64,000 nt of DNA from assembly GCA_031772625.1 (NCBI GenBank), contig CM062819.1:825323003-825387002 (forward strand). The letters run 5' to 3'. The notes below the pieces were generated by a model. The model searched no databases. It worked only from the letters and a program-made list of their open reading frames with translations, and was not told the origin of the DNA. The translations under genes and the position numbers were made by a program. This DNA is from Pinus tabuliformis. Lineage: Eukaryota > Streptophyta > Pinopsida > Pinales > Pinaceae. Positions 1-12,323 of the stretch are shown here, piece by piece; position 1 is the first letter of the stretch, and each line of letters begins with the position of its first letter.

Positions 1-197
1 CACAATTGAGCCTACGGTTGGGTGGAGAGTCGTCCCCAAAACCTTGTTGCGGTAAGCCTACTTCGACCACAGGTAAACATGTAAGCACTATTCATTCAAT
101 TTGAATTGTTAATTAATTACATGTTTATTGGGCTAGGTAAGTGCCACTCTCATTTAAATTAATGTTAAATTAGATATTTATTTTTTGGACTGTTACA
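1..197 (+). repeat. 3' end of the 5' LTR (outer Ty3-type element)
   Basis: Same sequence as 15732-15930 apart from about three substitutions and a 2-bp T-run difference. It ends in TTACA directly before the primer-binding site. Confidence 0.9.
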
Positions 198-199
198 TA

Positions 200-219
200 T
201 GGTATCAGAGCCTAGGTTC
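200..219 (+). other. Primer-binding site, initiator Met tRNA type
   Basis: TGGTATCAGAGC begins two bases after the LTR end (TTACA at 193-197). This is the usual plant PBS complementary to the 3' end of initiator tRNA-Met. Confidence 0.85.
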
Positions 220-1899
220 AACTCTTAGGACCTATAGGCATTTTAATGTACAAAACTTCGATCTAAATGATTTTTTTATTTTATTTTATTTTTATTACAG
301 TCACATCCTAATGATTCTATCCACAGAGGATTATTGAAATAAAAATGTTTTGTATAGAATGAGGATTTATTTCTTCTGTAAGTGTGTCAAGAAACGCGCA
401 TCCAAGAAAATACGATTCTATTCAAATAGCATACTTGTGCCAACTTTCCCCAAACTTGCCTTGGACATCAACCCTTTCAAAATTCATGCCATTCGAATCG
501 AAAATTATAGCGAACATCACTCGGATTTGCACCTAGCATCATCCCTTTGAAGCTCATTCCATTTTGGTAAAATCTGATTTGCATATGGCGTCATCTCTTT
601 GAAACTGAAACTCATTCTATTAAAAAAGTACAGGAGGAGGTTAGACCATACGCAAATCAGGTTCAACTTGCAAATCATCAAATTTTCTCTTACTACTATA
701 GCCCTTCCTTCGTTCGGATCATTTTTGTCATTCTTTCACATTTGCTTCCCTAAGGTTCTTAATTTTTCTGTTATTTTTCACATTTGTCTCTTCGAGCTTC
801 ATAGCTTAAGGCTTCTGACCTCTTTAAAACTGTAATTTTTTTTTTTTCCTAAAAGTGGAGTTTTCACTGGATCTAAGTGGTCATTGCTCGTTTACCCCAT
901 GTCATTTTAAGTTTTTCTTGTAGTTAATTAAACATGCGTGTAGTGAGTGTAGTAGTAACGATGGTCTTTTTGAGTTCTTGGGTTGTTTGCTATTTATTTT
1001 CTGCAAGTAGTATAGACAATATTTTTTTTAAAACATAAGAAATATGAAGCATGGAAAGTGACCTCAACACTTTGCCATTCAGTTGACACTTAAACAAAAA
1101 CATTATTTATTTCATTGCCATTTTCCAAGAAGAGAGAATAAGTTGTCTAATTAAGCTCATAATATAATAAAGTGCTCCAAGCTTATGATAACTAGATATG
1201 ATTTTGGAAGTTATAATAGAATTTTTGACAAGAAACTAATCTATGGAAGACGGAATTGCAACAACTAGATTCATGTGACATAAAAATGGACTTGAATAAA
1301 CGGGCTAAAGTCCTGTAACATAGAAATGGAGTTAAATAAACATGCTAAAACTCTTGCGATATAAAAATGGAGTTGATTAAACATGGAGTGAACTTCCTTC
1401 TGCTTGCTGTAATCTGCATTATAAACGGTCACAATTTAGATCGATTCAGAACTCTGCCCAGTTTAACTCAAATTATAGTGGGAATGACATTTAACTTAAT
1501 CCCCTAGAAGTATGTAACTTCCTGTTACTTCTATTTTATGTGCATTCCTGCTACTTCAATTTTGTCCATTATTCAGTGGAAACCAGAGCTTCTACATGGA
1601 AATACATGCTCATGTTGTTTTGGATAACTGACTCAATCAATTGAACTGATTTTTAAAACTCTAGATTGACATATAAATTGTAACTGAATGTTTCCGTTTC
1701 ATGACAGTAAATACAAATGATTGATATCGTAAATACTGTGAACAACAGCACTTCCTTCCATGAAGATGCATAAGCTCATAAACTGTATTCTAGACAAGTT
1801 TGCTGCCCTGGAAAATATCTTCTTTCGAGACTTAACGGATTTAAATATGGATTTAATTTAATATAGCTGGTTCTGCAAAATCTTCAACTCAGATCCAAT
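220..1899. other. Non-coding leader-side interior of the outer element
   Basis: Only short frames are present (350-550 and 599-835 on +). They resemble no capsid or other family and have no supporting context. No structure was recognised. Confidence 0.5.
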
Positions 1900-3480
1900 C
1901 AATTCCACTTCTCAACAATGGAGAAATTTCAAGCTAGAAAGCGCAAATTGTAACGTTTATTTATGAAAACTGGAGAAATTTTTAAGCCAAGGTTAGCATA
2001 TGATAACTTTTATGTATCAATAATGAACAAATTTTAAGCTTGGAGCTGCACAGAGTAATCTTTATTCTGAATAAGATATAAATCTTGAGATGTGTAACTT
2101 TATTTCCGAACAATGAAGAAAATTAGAGACGCGATTGTAACTTTAACTTCTGGAAATCGTAGCTTTTATTTATGAAAAATGGACAATTTCTAACCTAGGA
2201 CGAAAAGATTATAACTTGAATTGCCGCAGATTGTAGCTTTTTCCCTGAATAATGGAGAATTTTAAATTTAGGACGAACATATTATAACTTAAATTCCTGA
2301 AAGTTGTATCTTTTATTTCTAAATAATGGAGAAATTTTAATCTTGCACAAGCAGATTACAACTGTTTCTCTAATTTCTGAATAACTACACACTAAAGCTC
2401 CCCCAAATACTTGTTAGAGGATCCAAGACAACACGCATGGTATAATTAATGATTTAGTCGAGGAATTTTAAGCTTATGATTGCTGCTTTTTGTTCCCAAA
2501 GAATGGAAAAATTTTAAGCTAAGATGAGAAGATTATGATTTCAATTCCTAACAATTGTAGCTTTTATTTACGAACAATTGAGAGATTTTAACCTGGGTCA
2601 AACAAAGTATGACTTTATTTCTAGAATATTGTAGCTTTTTGGGTGAATAATGGAGAAATTCAAATTTAAAGCTAGGACGATCAGATTATATCTTTAATTC
2701 CTGAATATTGTACCCATTTCACCTGAACAATACATATATTTTCAGCGTGGACGAGCAGATTGCAAGTGTTACTGTAATTTATCTGCATATACTAGCCCGC
2801 CTCCAAATCATCTTGCCCCCGAATATAACTTAGAATGCACTTGGAATTTTAATAATTTACTTTTAAAAGAAAGATTCCTGAAGATTGTAACTTTTATTAC
2901 TTAATAATGGAGAAAAGTTAAGCTAAGGCAAGGAGATTATGATTCGAATTTTGGAACATTGTAACTTTTATTTCTGAAAAAATTGAAATTTTTTTTGCTA
3001 AGTCGAACAGATTATAACTTAAATCTGGAATATTGGAGTCTTTTTCTGAACAATGGAGAAATTTAAAGCTAAAACGAGCAAATGCAAATTATAACTTTAA
3101 TTCTCTAAGATAGTCGCTTTTATTTTTGAATAATGGAGAAATTTTCGGCTTAGACGAGGTGATTGCGGGTGCTGCTACTCTGTAGGTACATACTACAACG
3201 CCCCTCAACATCTTGCCCGGGAATCTGACATAGCATGCTTTTATTACCGAATAATGGATAAATTTTAAGTGAAGACGAGCAGATTGATACTAGCTTTTAT
3301 CCCTGAAGAATGAGAAAATTAAACTTTAAACCTACGCTGGACAGGTTATAACTCCAATTCTTGCGGTGGAGAATTTTAAGCTAGAACGAGCAGATTCCCA
3401 ACTATTGCTATAATTTCTCTGTACATACTAAAGAACTTCGAGTCTTGTAGTAGGGAAATTTTAAGGGAGGAAGAGAAGAT
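1900..3480. repeat. Decayed tandem array, unit roughly 50-100 bp
   Basis: The phrases 'aatggagaaattttaagct', 'gacgagcagatta' and 'attgtaacttttattt' recur in the same order many times, for example near 1920, 1973, 2267, 2329, 2650, 2905, 3050, 3135 and 3250, with heavy substitution and indels. The array has no long open frame. It lies in the non-coding interior of the outer element. Confidence 0.65.
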
Positions 3481-3777
3481 TCCACCTGTTTATTTCTGCA
3501 AGTAAGACTCCATCCTATACAGTGACTAACTGCCTTATTTTCACTCTTAAACGTACAGTTAAATGACTCTTAACAGAACATATACCTGAGCTGTCTACAC
3601 TATAAAACAAAATCCCTACATATATCTATTACATTCAGTTGTATTTGAGTGTTACATATATCTACCTGGCGCATGATGCATTCCCTTTTAGCTTTGAGCA
3701 TGATTAACTCCGCCACACAGTTCACTTGGCCACCCAGTTCAGATTAGGAAATAGTGACCATAACTAGTGCACTTTAT

Positions 3778-3781
<4 letters not shown>

Positions 3782-3811
<30 letters not shown>
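3782..3811 (+). repeat. Poly(A) run of 30
   Basis: Uninterrupted run of 30 A. No target duplication or SINE/LINE body was recognised upstream, so it may be a simple repeat rather than a retroposon tail. Confidence 0.8.
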
Positions 3812-3815
<4 letters not shown>

Positions 3816-6229
3816 TTAATTTTCTATTTTATCATTAAAACTAGTTTATTTACCTTGAGGTTATGGGAAATAAAATTATATCATAGCCAAGGGCTAATAC
3901 ATTAAGTTTGAGCTATATATATATATATTTCACTGTGTATGAGGTTTCTTTTTGTGAACCAATTATGGGACAAGACGATGAAATTCAGTGAATCTGTCAT
4001 GAGTAAAGCAATTGCCAAGGAGAAACAATTCCAGAATTTTTTCAAGATTGTCAAAAATGTTCTGAGGAGGACCGTATGAAATTTTTGTTTTGTCAGTGGT
4101 AGTTTTTTTAACATATTACATAAATTCCAGCCAGTGTTTTTAAAGTTAAAATTACTTTCAATAGATGCAAATATTGTTCCTTATAGCAGAGCTTTTGTTT
4201 CATATCAGCAGTTAGAATGGCCTAATGAAGGTAGTGTTTCTACAGAATAATGGCATGAAAGTAAATAGCCAGGCTGAGTTGATTCCAATCATAGAAGGTA
4301 TTAAAATGTGCCTCTAAAACAGCAATCCATTGATTTTGAATGAGACTCTGAACACATTGTTGACGTCATCTCTTGGAATGCAAACACTTTTAACTGGTTC
4401 ATCAATAGCAAAACATAATGGATTAGGAAAACATTTCTTAGAAAAGTCAAGATTATGTTGGCAGACTGGCTAGCTGACTGAGTTCCTTTGTCAAATCAAC
4501 CTGCTAGCCTCTGTTTTTTGCTATCCTCCCATTCGGTTTTGTTTGGACTGAATTACCCAAAAGTGTAATTCTTTAATTATGCGTTGTTATTTCCATGACT
4601 AAGGCTGGAAATTCTCTCCTCTGGTTTCCTCTTGAAACCCAGGCCTACAAGGATACTCTTCAAAATTTGAATCTAAAACTGGCAGCTAATCATTTAAATC
4701 TGAGCTGGAAATGATTTTATTTTCTTCATTACAGGAGCTCAAAACTATGTCATCTTTTCTATTCCCATCCATCCTAAAAGAAAAATCAAACCATGGTCTT
4801 TTGTCTTCAAAAATAGGGTACCAAAAAGTTCTTCTAGACTAAAGTAGAATTTTCAGCAAGAATTTTCAGCAACATGATCATAGTTGGCCTGTTCTTCAAA
4901 ATCTGGAAAAATATTTTCCTCATCAGGATTGCAAAACTTTTCTACCTTTATAATGAAAATCCGTAATCTCAACTAAATTATAATAGCTAATGATTATGAA
5001 ACTTAAAACAATTTAAGAGAAATAAATAAATTGGAAAATGAAATTTGCATTTAGCATTCTGAAGTGAAAATGGAGAAATATTAAGAATTATCCTTATACG
5101 TTATATGTATATGTATAGTATAAAGGTTTGTATTAAAAAGTTTGAAGTATAACTAAAATTCAAAATATCATTTTTGAAAATACCCATTTTTATAATGATT
5201 TACAATGACAGTGACATTGGTTTTTCTTAAATTCCACATATTTCAGTGTTGAAATTAAAATATACAATATACAAATAGTCAATATCATAGAAGTCAAAAT
5301 AAATTTTATATGAAGATAGACTTTACATGGATATTTTCAAAATCAATCATGAAGGATGATTATGGATTAGGAAAAATGAAATTGGTGAAATGTTACAGTT
5401 GTATGTTTAGTATTTGTATGTAAATTGTATAATCTATTAAAGTAATAGAAGTTGTTAATGAATTTATATAAGCGACATTTCATTATATTAAAAGGGAATT
5501 TAGATATGAAAATGGAAAATTATAGAGCATGAAATAGTAATGGGTAATAACCTGTCTACTCTTTTCTTCTTTTATTTTGGTGATTAATTGTAAGAAAATA
5601 TTCATGGTATAATTATTTTGAAATATTGACCCTATTTTAATTTTATTTCTGTTAGAATGTTTTTTCCTTTTTCCTTGTAGTCATGTTTTAACATAGAATT
5701 ATGTTGGCTATTAGGTGGCATTTGAAATTAATGTGAATCTTCACTTAGTGAAGCTTATTTTTCTTGTCCAATTTGTGCATGTTTATAGTTATGGTTGCAT
5801 CTCCTTTTCCATGCATTAATCAAAAGTGGATTCAATTCTTTTGATATCTTTTCTATATCTCATAAACTATAGCTTGAAGGAAATTTTGTGGTTAGGTAAA
5901 GAAGATATAACAAGCAATTCATAACATTAAGAAAACGATGCTGTCCAATATTAATAATTTAAGGAATGTTGTAAGGCTAGTAATATATTGAGGAAGGAAG
6001 AAAATATGACGAGAGATTAAATTTCAAAGCTGATGAGACTCACGATGTACTTAATGAATTGTCAACTTCCTAGTTGAAAGAAGTGAAAATGAATATTGGA
6101 AAGCGATTGGTATCTTGATGAAAACATGACAATAATAGTATTCATGAGATAACATAGATCTTAGAGGGATGTTGAATAATCTTAATTCATAGTTAGTATT
6201 CATTGTTTATATAATTAAATGAAATCAGT
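3812..6229. other. AT-rich interior, nothing recognised
   Basis: No frame above about 70 codons, no zinc knuckle or RT motif, and no clear repeat was found in this part of the outer element. Confidence 0.5.
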
Positions 6230-6670
6230 TCATGATAATAATGCTTAAAGTGCATTGCTGTTCTATATTTGATAAGTATTGAGATGGTTATCATATTAAT
6301 GATGTCTCATGATGTGATGGTATGAGGGTATATGTGATGCTTCTTTATTTATCTGTTATTATAACGATGTTGAATGCTCATAATGGGTATGATATTCATA
6401 GAGATCATGATGTTATGATAAGATGTATACTGACATGTGTTTCATTTATTACGTGAAGTCATGATATATTTTTGATGCAAACATGTTGATGTTATAACTT
6501 ATGATGGTGAAGCATGTGATAGTTGCATACAAATTTATGACATACATGAGCACGCAGTTCGTTATTTTTGCGATTAACAATAATGAATGTTTTCATGATG
6601 ACATGCAAGACTTGGCATGTGGATTATTTTCTATGATACTATGATGGTATAGCTAATGCATTGGTTGCAT
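6230..6670. repeat. ATGATG-rich imperfect simple sequence
   Basis: Words such as tcatgatg, ttatgatg and ctatgatgg recur irregularly. There is no open frame. It precedes a distinctly GC-richer block. Confidence 0.5.
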
Positions 6671-6679
6671 GTTGAGGTG

Positions 6680-7250
6680 TGATGATTCACAGGACTCCAC
6701 AAATGGGCCGAAAGGGCCGGTTTATTCGATAATCTCGTGTGAGCCCATACGCATGAGAGAGAATAAGTAACGCCATATGGGCTGGGACAAACTCAATGAA
6801 CACTACATATGCCAGTGGCTCCTTTGTCTTGTGTATAGCTCTTGATGGATAGCTCTAGAAGAGCTATGGGACCATCTTGAGGAGGCCAAGTGCCTGATGT
6901 TCTAGGCTTGGTGCCTATTATTGGATTGGGATACCGAAGTCTGGCAGGGATGTGAAGGACTTCGATGCCTGGGGCTGTGCGCCTTAGTAGTTGTGGAGGG
7001 AGTGGGCCAGCCATGCCAGATGCCCGGGGTCATTGAGTACCAGACCGGATGCCTGCCTTGGGGCAGATGAGGTCTGAGTCAGGCACGAGCCTTGGGGCCA
7101 ACCTTGGACTAGGATACAAACCGGGTCAGGCTTAGCCTGGTACCGAAAGTGGGAAAAAGGACAGAGATTCCTTGAGATTTCCCGAGGTGTTGGGGACTTT
7201 CGATGACTGCTGGTTATACTAGTTCAGCAGAGGGTGTTGGCAACATGAAG
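6680..7250. other. GC-richer non-coding block before the polypurine tract
   Basis: Base composition rises sharply against the AT-rich sequence on both sides. The block contains a short palindromic phrase (gggccgaaagggcc near 6705-6718). A 73-codon frame on the - strand (6793-7014) matches nothing I know. It is probably untranslated 3' sequence of the outer element. Confidence 0.45.
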
Positions 7251-7253
7251 TAA

Positions 7254-7313
7254 ATTAAATAATAAATAATAAATAATAAATAATAAATAATAAAAATAAT
7301 AAATAATAAATAA
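7254..7313. repeat. AAT-type microsatellite
   Basis: About 60 bp of repeated aataaat units immediately before the polypurine region. The same AAT-rich texture opens the 3' LTR at 15205-15375. Confidence 0.85.
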
Positions 7314-7351
7314 TTCAACTTAACTTCGGGACGAAGTTCCTTAAAGTGGGA

Positions 7352-8392
7352 TGTTAACGGGAAAAGTGTCCATTTGGAACGACCCTATCCCACTAAGGTG
7401 TGACAGTGACCTTAGAAACAAACAGAGAAAACTACTTTTGTATTCTTCTTTATGAACTATAAACGAAGAGGAATAGGATGAACCAACCTGTGTCTTGCGC
7501 TAGTCCTTTGATCCAATCTCTCTCCTCTTTGACAGCTTCCAGCTACCTGCTCCCTTACTTGCCCAGCTTCACCAAGTTCCTGTAAGATCACAGAAGAAGA
7601 AAACTACACAAAGACATGGATTTATATTCATAAATAGCTTAGGATCATATTTAAGCTAAACATACAAATGTAACAAACATCAATGATACACAAGCATGTA
7701 GGAGAAACTCAAATAGTTTTATTGATATAACAAGAAGATCCAGGAGGAGTTACAACCGATGATTCCTGATCCAGCATCAACCTCCCAGCAAAGAAGCCCC
7801 TCTTCACCTCCAACAAAGCATAAATCACCCAATACTCTGATATCTATCTCAAAACCAACAACAATTCTCTGCAATGTACAAAATTCCAGCCTCCGGATCT
7901 CTGGGATGAGGGATCCATATATAGATGTATGCAAAGAGGATGAGTCAGCTTATGATTTGACTAGTGGCTTCTCTCTGTCAGTTCTTGCTTCCACTTGGAG
8001 ACTGAGAGCCTCTTACTCATCCTTGGTCAAACTCAGTGAGGCAAGTGTCATTGGAGAAGATTCTGGAAGCTTCCATTGTCTTTCCACCTCGCGGAATGGC
8101 ACTGCCATTTGTCATTTCCCGCTCAACGCACCCTGGTAGTGCATTTAGGTGCGTTGCAACACACCTAGCTAGTGTACTTGGGTGCTATGCAACGCAGCTA
8201 GCCAGTGGAGCAGCTGAAATGATCCTGATTTGATTGATTCTGAGCAGTTTCTGGTGGAGAACTTCTGGGAGGAGCTGTAATTTGTTGACCTTGTTCCTTT
8301 AGGGGTCGGAACAACACTTTTAGGGACTTAGGATCCCTTGGTTTATGGACATTTCATGCTTATAGCTGTAAGGCACAAAAATGTCTATAACA
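7352..8392 (-). repeat. 3' LTR of the nested element
   Basis: 1041 bp, equal in length to 14140-15180. TG...CA ends; TSD TGGGA directly to its left. Confidence 0.92.
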
Positions 8393-8406
8393 GTTGCCCC
8401 CTAAAG
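8393..8406 (-). other. Polypurine tract of the nested element
   Basis: On the - strand the sequence CTTTAGGGGGCAAC abuts the 3' LTR start TGTTATAG. Its position and purine content fit plus-strand priming. Confidence 0.7.
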
Positions 8407-10835
8407 TATGAGGCCGTTTATCGGGTGAAATGCTTTATTAGGAGGATCCGAAGTTCTTTCAATGCTGGGAGGAGACCTGTAATAAGATACAATACAATAC
8501 ATTATCTTCATACTATTTTTCATGATCTAGCTGAGGCGGGCATTCCCATGCTCAGCTTTATAAATTCATTTTCATGTACATAGGACAGACAATCGTCTGA
8601 TGGTAGACTGATGATTCTGATAGAGCCGTCATCCTTTTGGTAGGATGATTATCTGTGCTGCAATGCTGTACATTTCAATGTCTTTATTTTTCCTGAATAT
8701 ATATCGCAGCCCAGATGGATGAAACTAGATCCGAGGTCTTCAATCTCGTCCGATCTTCACTCGAAGTACAAGTCGATCCATGTGAGAAATGTTTTGAAGT
8801 CAAACATGGAAAGACATCGCTTGATTACCAGTCAATGATGTAAACCGTTAACAAGTGTGAGAGGAATCACCGATAATGATGATGACCCTCAAGGTACTGC
8901 AGTACAATTCACGTGGTGTGAATAAAGGACTTGGCGTTGAACACCACGCAAAATCTTTCGGTCGAAGGTCATTGATGTATACCTGTCGCCGGAAGTGAGA
9001 AACTTGCCATTAAGGCATGCAAGCTTCAAAGTACTGAATGGGGTGTTCCTAGATCAACTTCTTGGATAATGAGCTGATGTCGACAGGAAGCGATCCGTCA
9101 AAGGAGGGCCTTAATGAATCCCACATCAATGACACGGAACGGAGCAAATGATTTTGATGGAGGTGAAAACAATCTGATGATATACGGTCCAGGATGGCGG
9201 TCATGAAAGAATGAAGTATAATGTATGGTAGTGGATGGGACACAGGTGACTTCTCTGGATGACTTCTCTTGAACATGTCGGCGACACTTATGTGATGGAT
9301 TGGTAGCATTTACCCCAAATGTGGATGGTATGGCGTGACCATGGTGATGTGACCGGTGAATGAAACAACCCAACCCGATTCGGACACGGAGTGGAAGTGT
9401 CATGTTCAAGAGCGACTTTCTACCAATAAAGATTCTTTGAGTTTTCTTCCCAATTTTCCCCAGTCATTGCTGACCAGTACCTCTTTATTTTTGTCAAGCT
9501 TGAGGAGGATAACATATGCTTGTTCTATAATTTTCCCTTCGGGCAAACCCATCACTATGTTTTAACGAGCCTAGCGATAGTGAAACTCGTTCTCGTCTAA
9601 AGACAAGTTTGTCGCTATTAATCTTTTTAACGAGTCTAACGACAAAGATAACTCGGTCCTTTTCATTTTTAGAGAGTCTGAAAAGGTACGTAAAGTTAAC
9701 TCCAAAATTCCTTTTTCGTCATCTAATCCCTTAAGTCCGAAAAAGTATAAAACAATACAGAAGGGATGAATTTTCGATAGTTTTAATGAGCCGAACAAAA
9801 CAAGCGCTCGATCGTTTTGTGCAATAATCCCTCAGGTCCAAAAAGATTAAAATCTAGAGGAGGGATAACACTTCCGGTCGCTTTAACGAGCTGGAAGGCC
9901 AAAACTCGGCAATCTTTTCATATTTTACGAGTCAGTTGAAAAGAGCTTAAAGAAGACTCGTCTTTTGAGGAACGAGTGATAAAATGGGTAGCAGCTGATT
10001 CCAGGTAAGGGTTGGAATTTTCCAATCACGGCAGTGTCACAAGGATGGCTAGTGAAATCACTCTTCGCAGCTGTTCCTCAAAAATGGGTAAACAATCAAA
10101 TGGAGGTGAATGATCGACCAATGGAAAAGTGGAGGTGATGGTGCAAACACGACCAAGGCTTTAATGGCTGAAATGCTACATTCACGGTGGTTATTTACCG
10201 GGGAATAGTTCATTTTTTAATGAGCTTAAACGCGGGTGGAAACATTTGCTCATGTATTATGTTTATTTTTTAACGAGCTTGAACTATGTGTTAAAACTGC
10301 TCGATTAATCCAGTCATATGATAAGAAAGTCTCATATAAAAATGGCAATTTTTTGATTTTTTCCCCACATCCTTTCTTTATGCAAGTTAGGTGACGACTA
10401 ATCCTACGAGTTTAAAGGGTTAGAGGTCCTAAAAATTTAAAAAATAAATAGCCACCCCTCGCTTGCACTCCAAAAGGTTTGCATGCCCCCAGGTATAAAA
10501 TATAGTTTCAAGGTTACCCCTCAATTTGCAGACAAAACATTTGTTCTATCAGGAAAGGCCTACCTCTTACAGGTTACCCAAGGATTGTCTTATTCGTGCA
10601 ACAAACAAAACACTTCTTCGGCGATGTCTACCGAGATAAACAAAGGTGAGCGACGACGCCCGCCACTCACATAACTTTGACAAGAGAATCTTATTCTCGA
10701 ATAACCCCTCTTCCACCGACGGACGGGGTACAGACTAGTCATATTCTCCCACGGAAACCTACCCTATACCCGAAGTTTTCTTGCCGAAGCAGACCAGGAC
10801 GCATGCCCCCTGGGTTTCAGTCATATCCCTCTGAA
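8407..10835. other. Non-coding interior of the nested element with a recurring short motif
   Basis: No frame matches RT, RNase H or integrase, where an autonomous relative would carry them. Between 9570 and 10290 a phrase like TTTTTAACGAGYCTRA recurs about eight times (near 9573, 9627, 9662, 9781, 9880, 9925, 10216 and 10267). Confidence 0.6.
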
Positions 10836-12323
10836 TTACTCGCGCTCATCGGGAGGACGGATTGGGGATTGAGACATTTCTTGCGTGAAGAGACCATTTA
10901 GGGATGGTATATGACTATTTGCTATGCATGATTCGGGAAATGAAAGCTGGTCCACGAGCTTGACCACTCTTCCTTCGTGCGGAAAACAAATTACTCTAAA
11001 GAGTGAGGAGATGATGGCTCCCATGCAATAGATATAGTCTCATCCAAGGAGTAGGTTATAATCCAAGGGTCCTTGAACTACCATTACGTTCATGTGAATT
11101 GTCTTCCCTCTCAATGTTATGGGCACATCGGGAAGGATCCCTAAAGGTCGACTGGTTCCTTTATCAAAGCCTGTCAGATTTCTCATCTCAGGCAAAAGCG
11201 ATGGCGAACCAAGCGCTTTCCAAGAAGTAGAGGAAAGGATACTCACAGAAGCCCCCTCATCTATGATGGTACCAGCCATGACCATTCTATATATTTGAAC
11301 GATAATTCGGAATGGTATGCTTGCTGGTAAACGGGGTCTGCCTAGTTGATTCCAGTCGAAGGAGACAACTAGGTTGCTTGGAGGTGGGACCGAGTAGACG
11401 GCCGGGTATGGCTCTGACGAACTTCCCTCCTGTGGTAAGGGAATGGGTAGATTGCCCCCATGTTCGTCGGAGTCTGTGTTGATGAAGAGAATTTGGACGG
11501 TGTCATCCTTGTTCTCTTCAGTGACTGTATCATCCGAAGATAAAACCTCTGAAGGCAAGACCGGGTCAACTGCCGCCTCGACCTTTTGACTTTCGTCTGG
11601 TATGGATTCAGATGGTTTATCTTCAATGATAGGCGCTTCAACCGACCACTTGAGCGGGCCAGCTGGATTCTCAACTAGCGACGGACTCGGCAAGAGTTTT
11701 TTATATCCAGGAGGAAGTCGTAACGGTGAAACCGGACGATCATCCAAAACTCTTTTAGCTTCGTCTAAGAAGGGACAACGGTGGACGGCATGATTGCCTT
11801 CACATAGTTTACAGGGAAATCTAGCTTTCCCTTTTTGTCCTGGGGCTTCACTTTCGCTAGTTGACGGTGTGCTTTCAACATGATCACCAAAGGTTGATGA
11901 CACCGGATTGTGCAAACGAGGAGACCAGTCCCTTAGTATCCGAGGGATGCAAGGACAATCTCTGTGAAAGTGGTCTCCTTTGCAAATGACACATGGCGAT
12001 TTAGGCCTGGTCGGTGCAGTGTGTGGATTTTCGTTAGACGACACTCGTTTTCCCCCATTCGCCTTTGGCTCCTTCTTCTTCTTCTCTTTCTTCTTCTTTT
12101 CCTTCTTCTTCTTAGGAACTTGACTTTTAGCTTTAACAGTTCCATCAAGCGAAGAGGAAGGAGGAGAGGAAGAATTAGAGGAAGTAGAAGGCTGGTGGGC
12201 AACTCTGGACTCGTCTAATTGCTGATTCGATTGTTCAGGAATAGTGGTGTTTTGAACGACATTGGTTGAGAAGAGCCATACCGGCAAGCCAATTTTCAGT
12301 CCTGGAAGCGACAATGTGGCCAT
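10836..12323 (-). pseudogene. Zinc-knuckle plus retropepsin-like polyprotein, broken by one in-frame TGA
   Basis: The frame runs 427 codons from 12323 to a TGA at 11040-11042 and continues in the same frame to 10836. The N-terminal part is low complexity with a Lys/Glu-rich stretch. Two knuckles of the form CX2CX3HX4C follow (CVICKGDHFHRDC and CKLCEGNHAVHRC), one residue shorter than the usual CX2CX4HX4C. The C-terminal part carries IIDEGASVSIL, a retropepsin-like active-site region with Glu after the Asp, and ends in DYNLLLG before the stop. In related Ty3 proteases this is followed by an Arg, so CGA to TGA is the likely change. After the stop the family-typical SSLFRV and FPHEGRVV are readable. 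No capsid domain was seen. This is a retroelement gag-pro remnant, not a host gene. Confidence 0.78.

Noticed and set aside
7759..8139. 126-codon ORF present in both LTRs of the nested element (also 14547-14927)
   Set aside because: Its conservation is explained by LTR identity; no domain, and it overlaps LTR signals.
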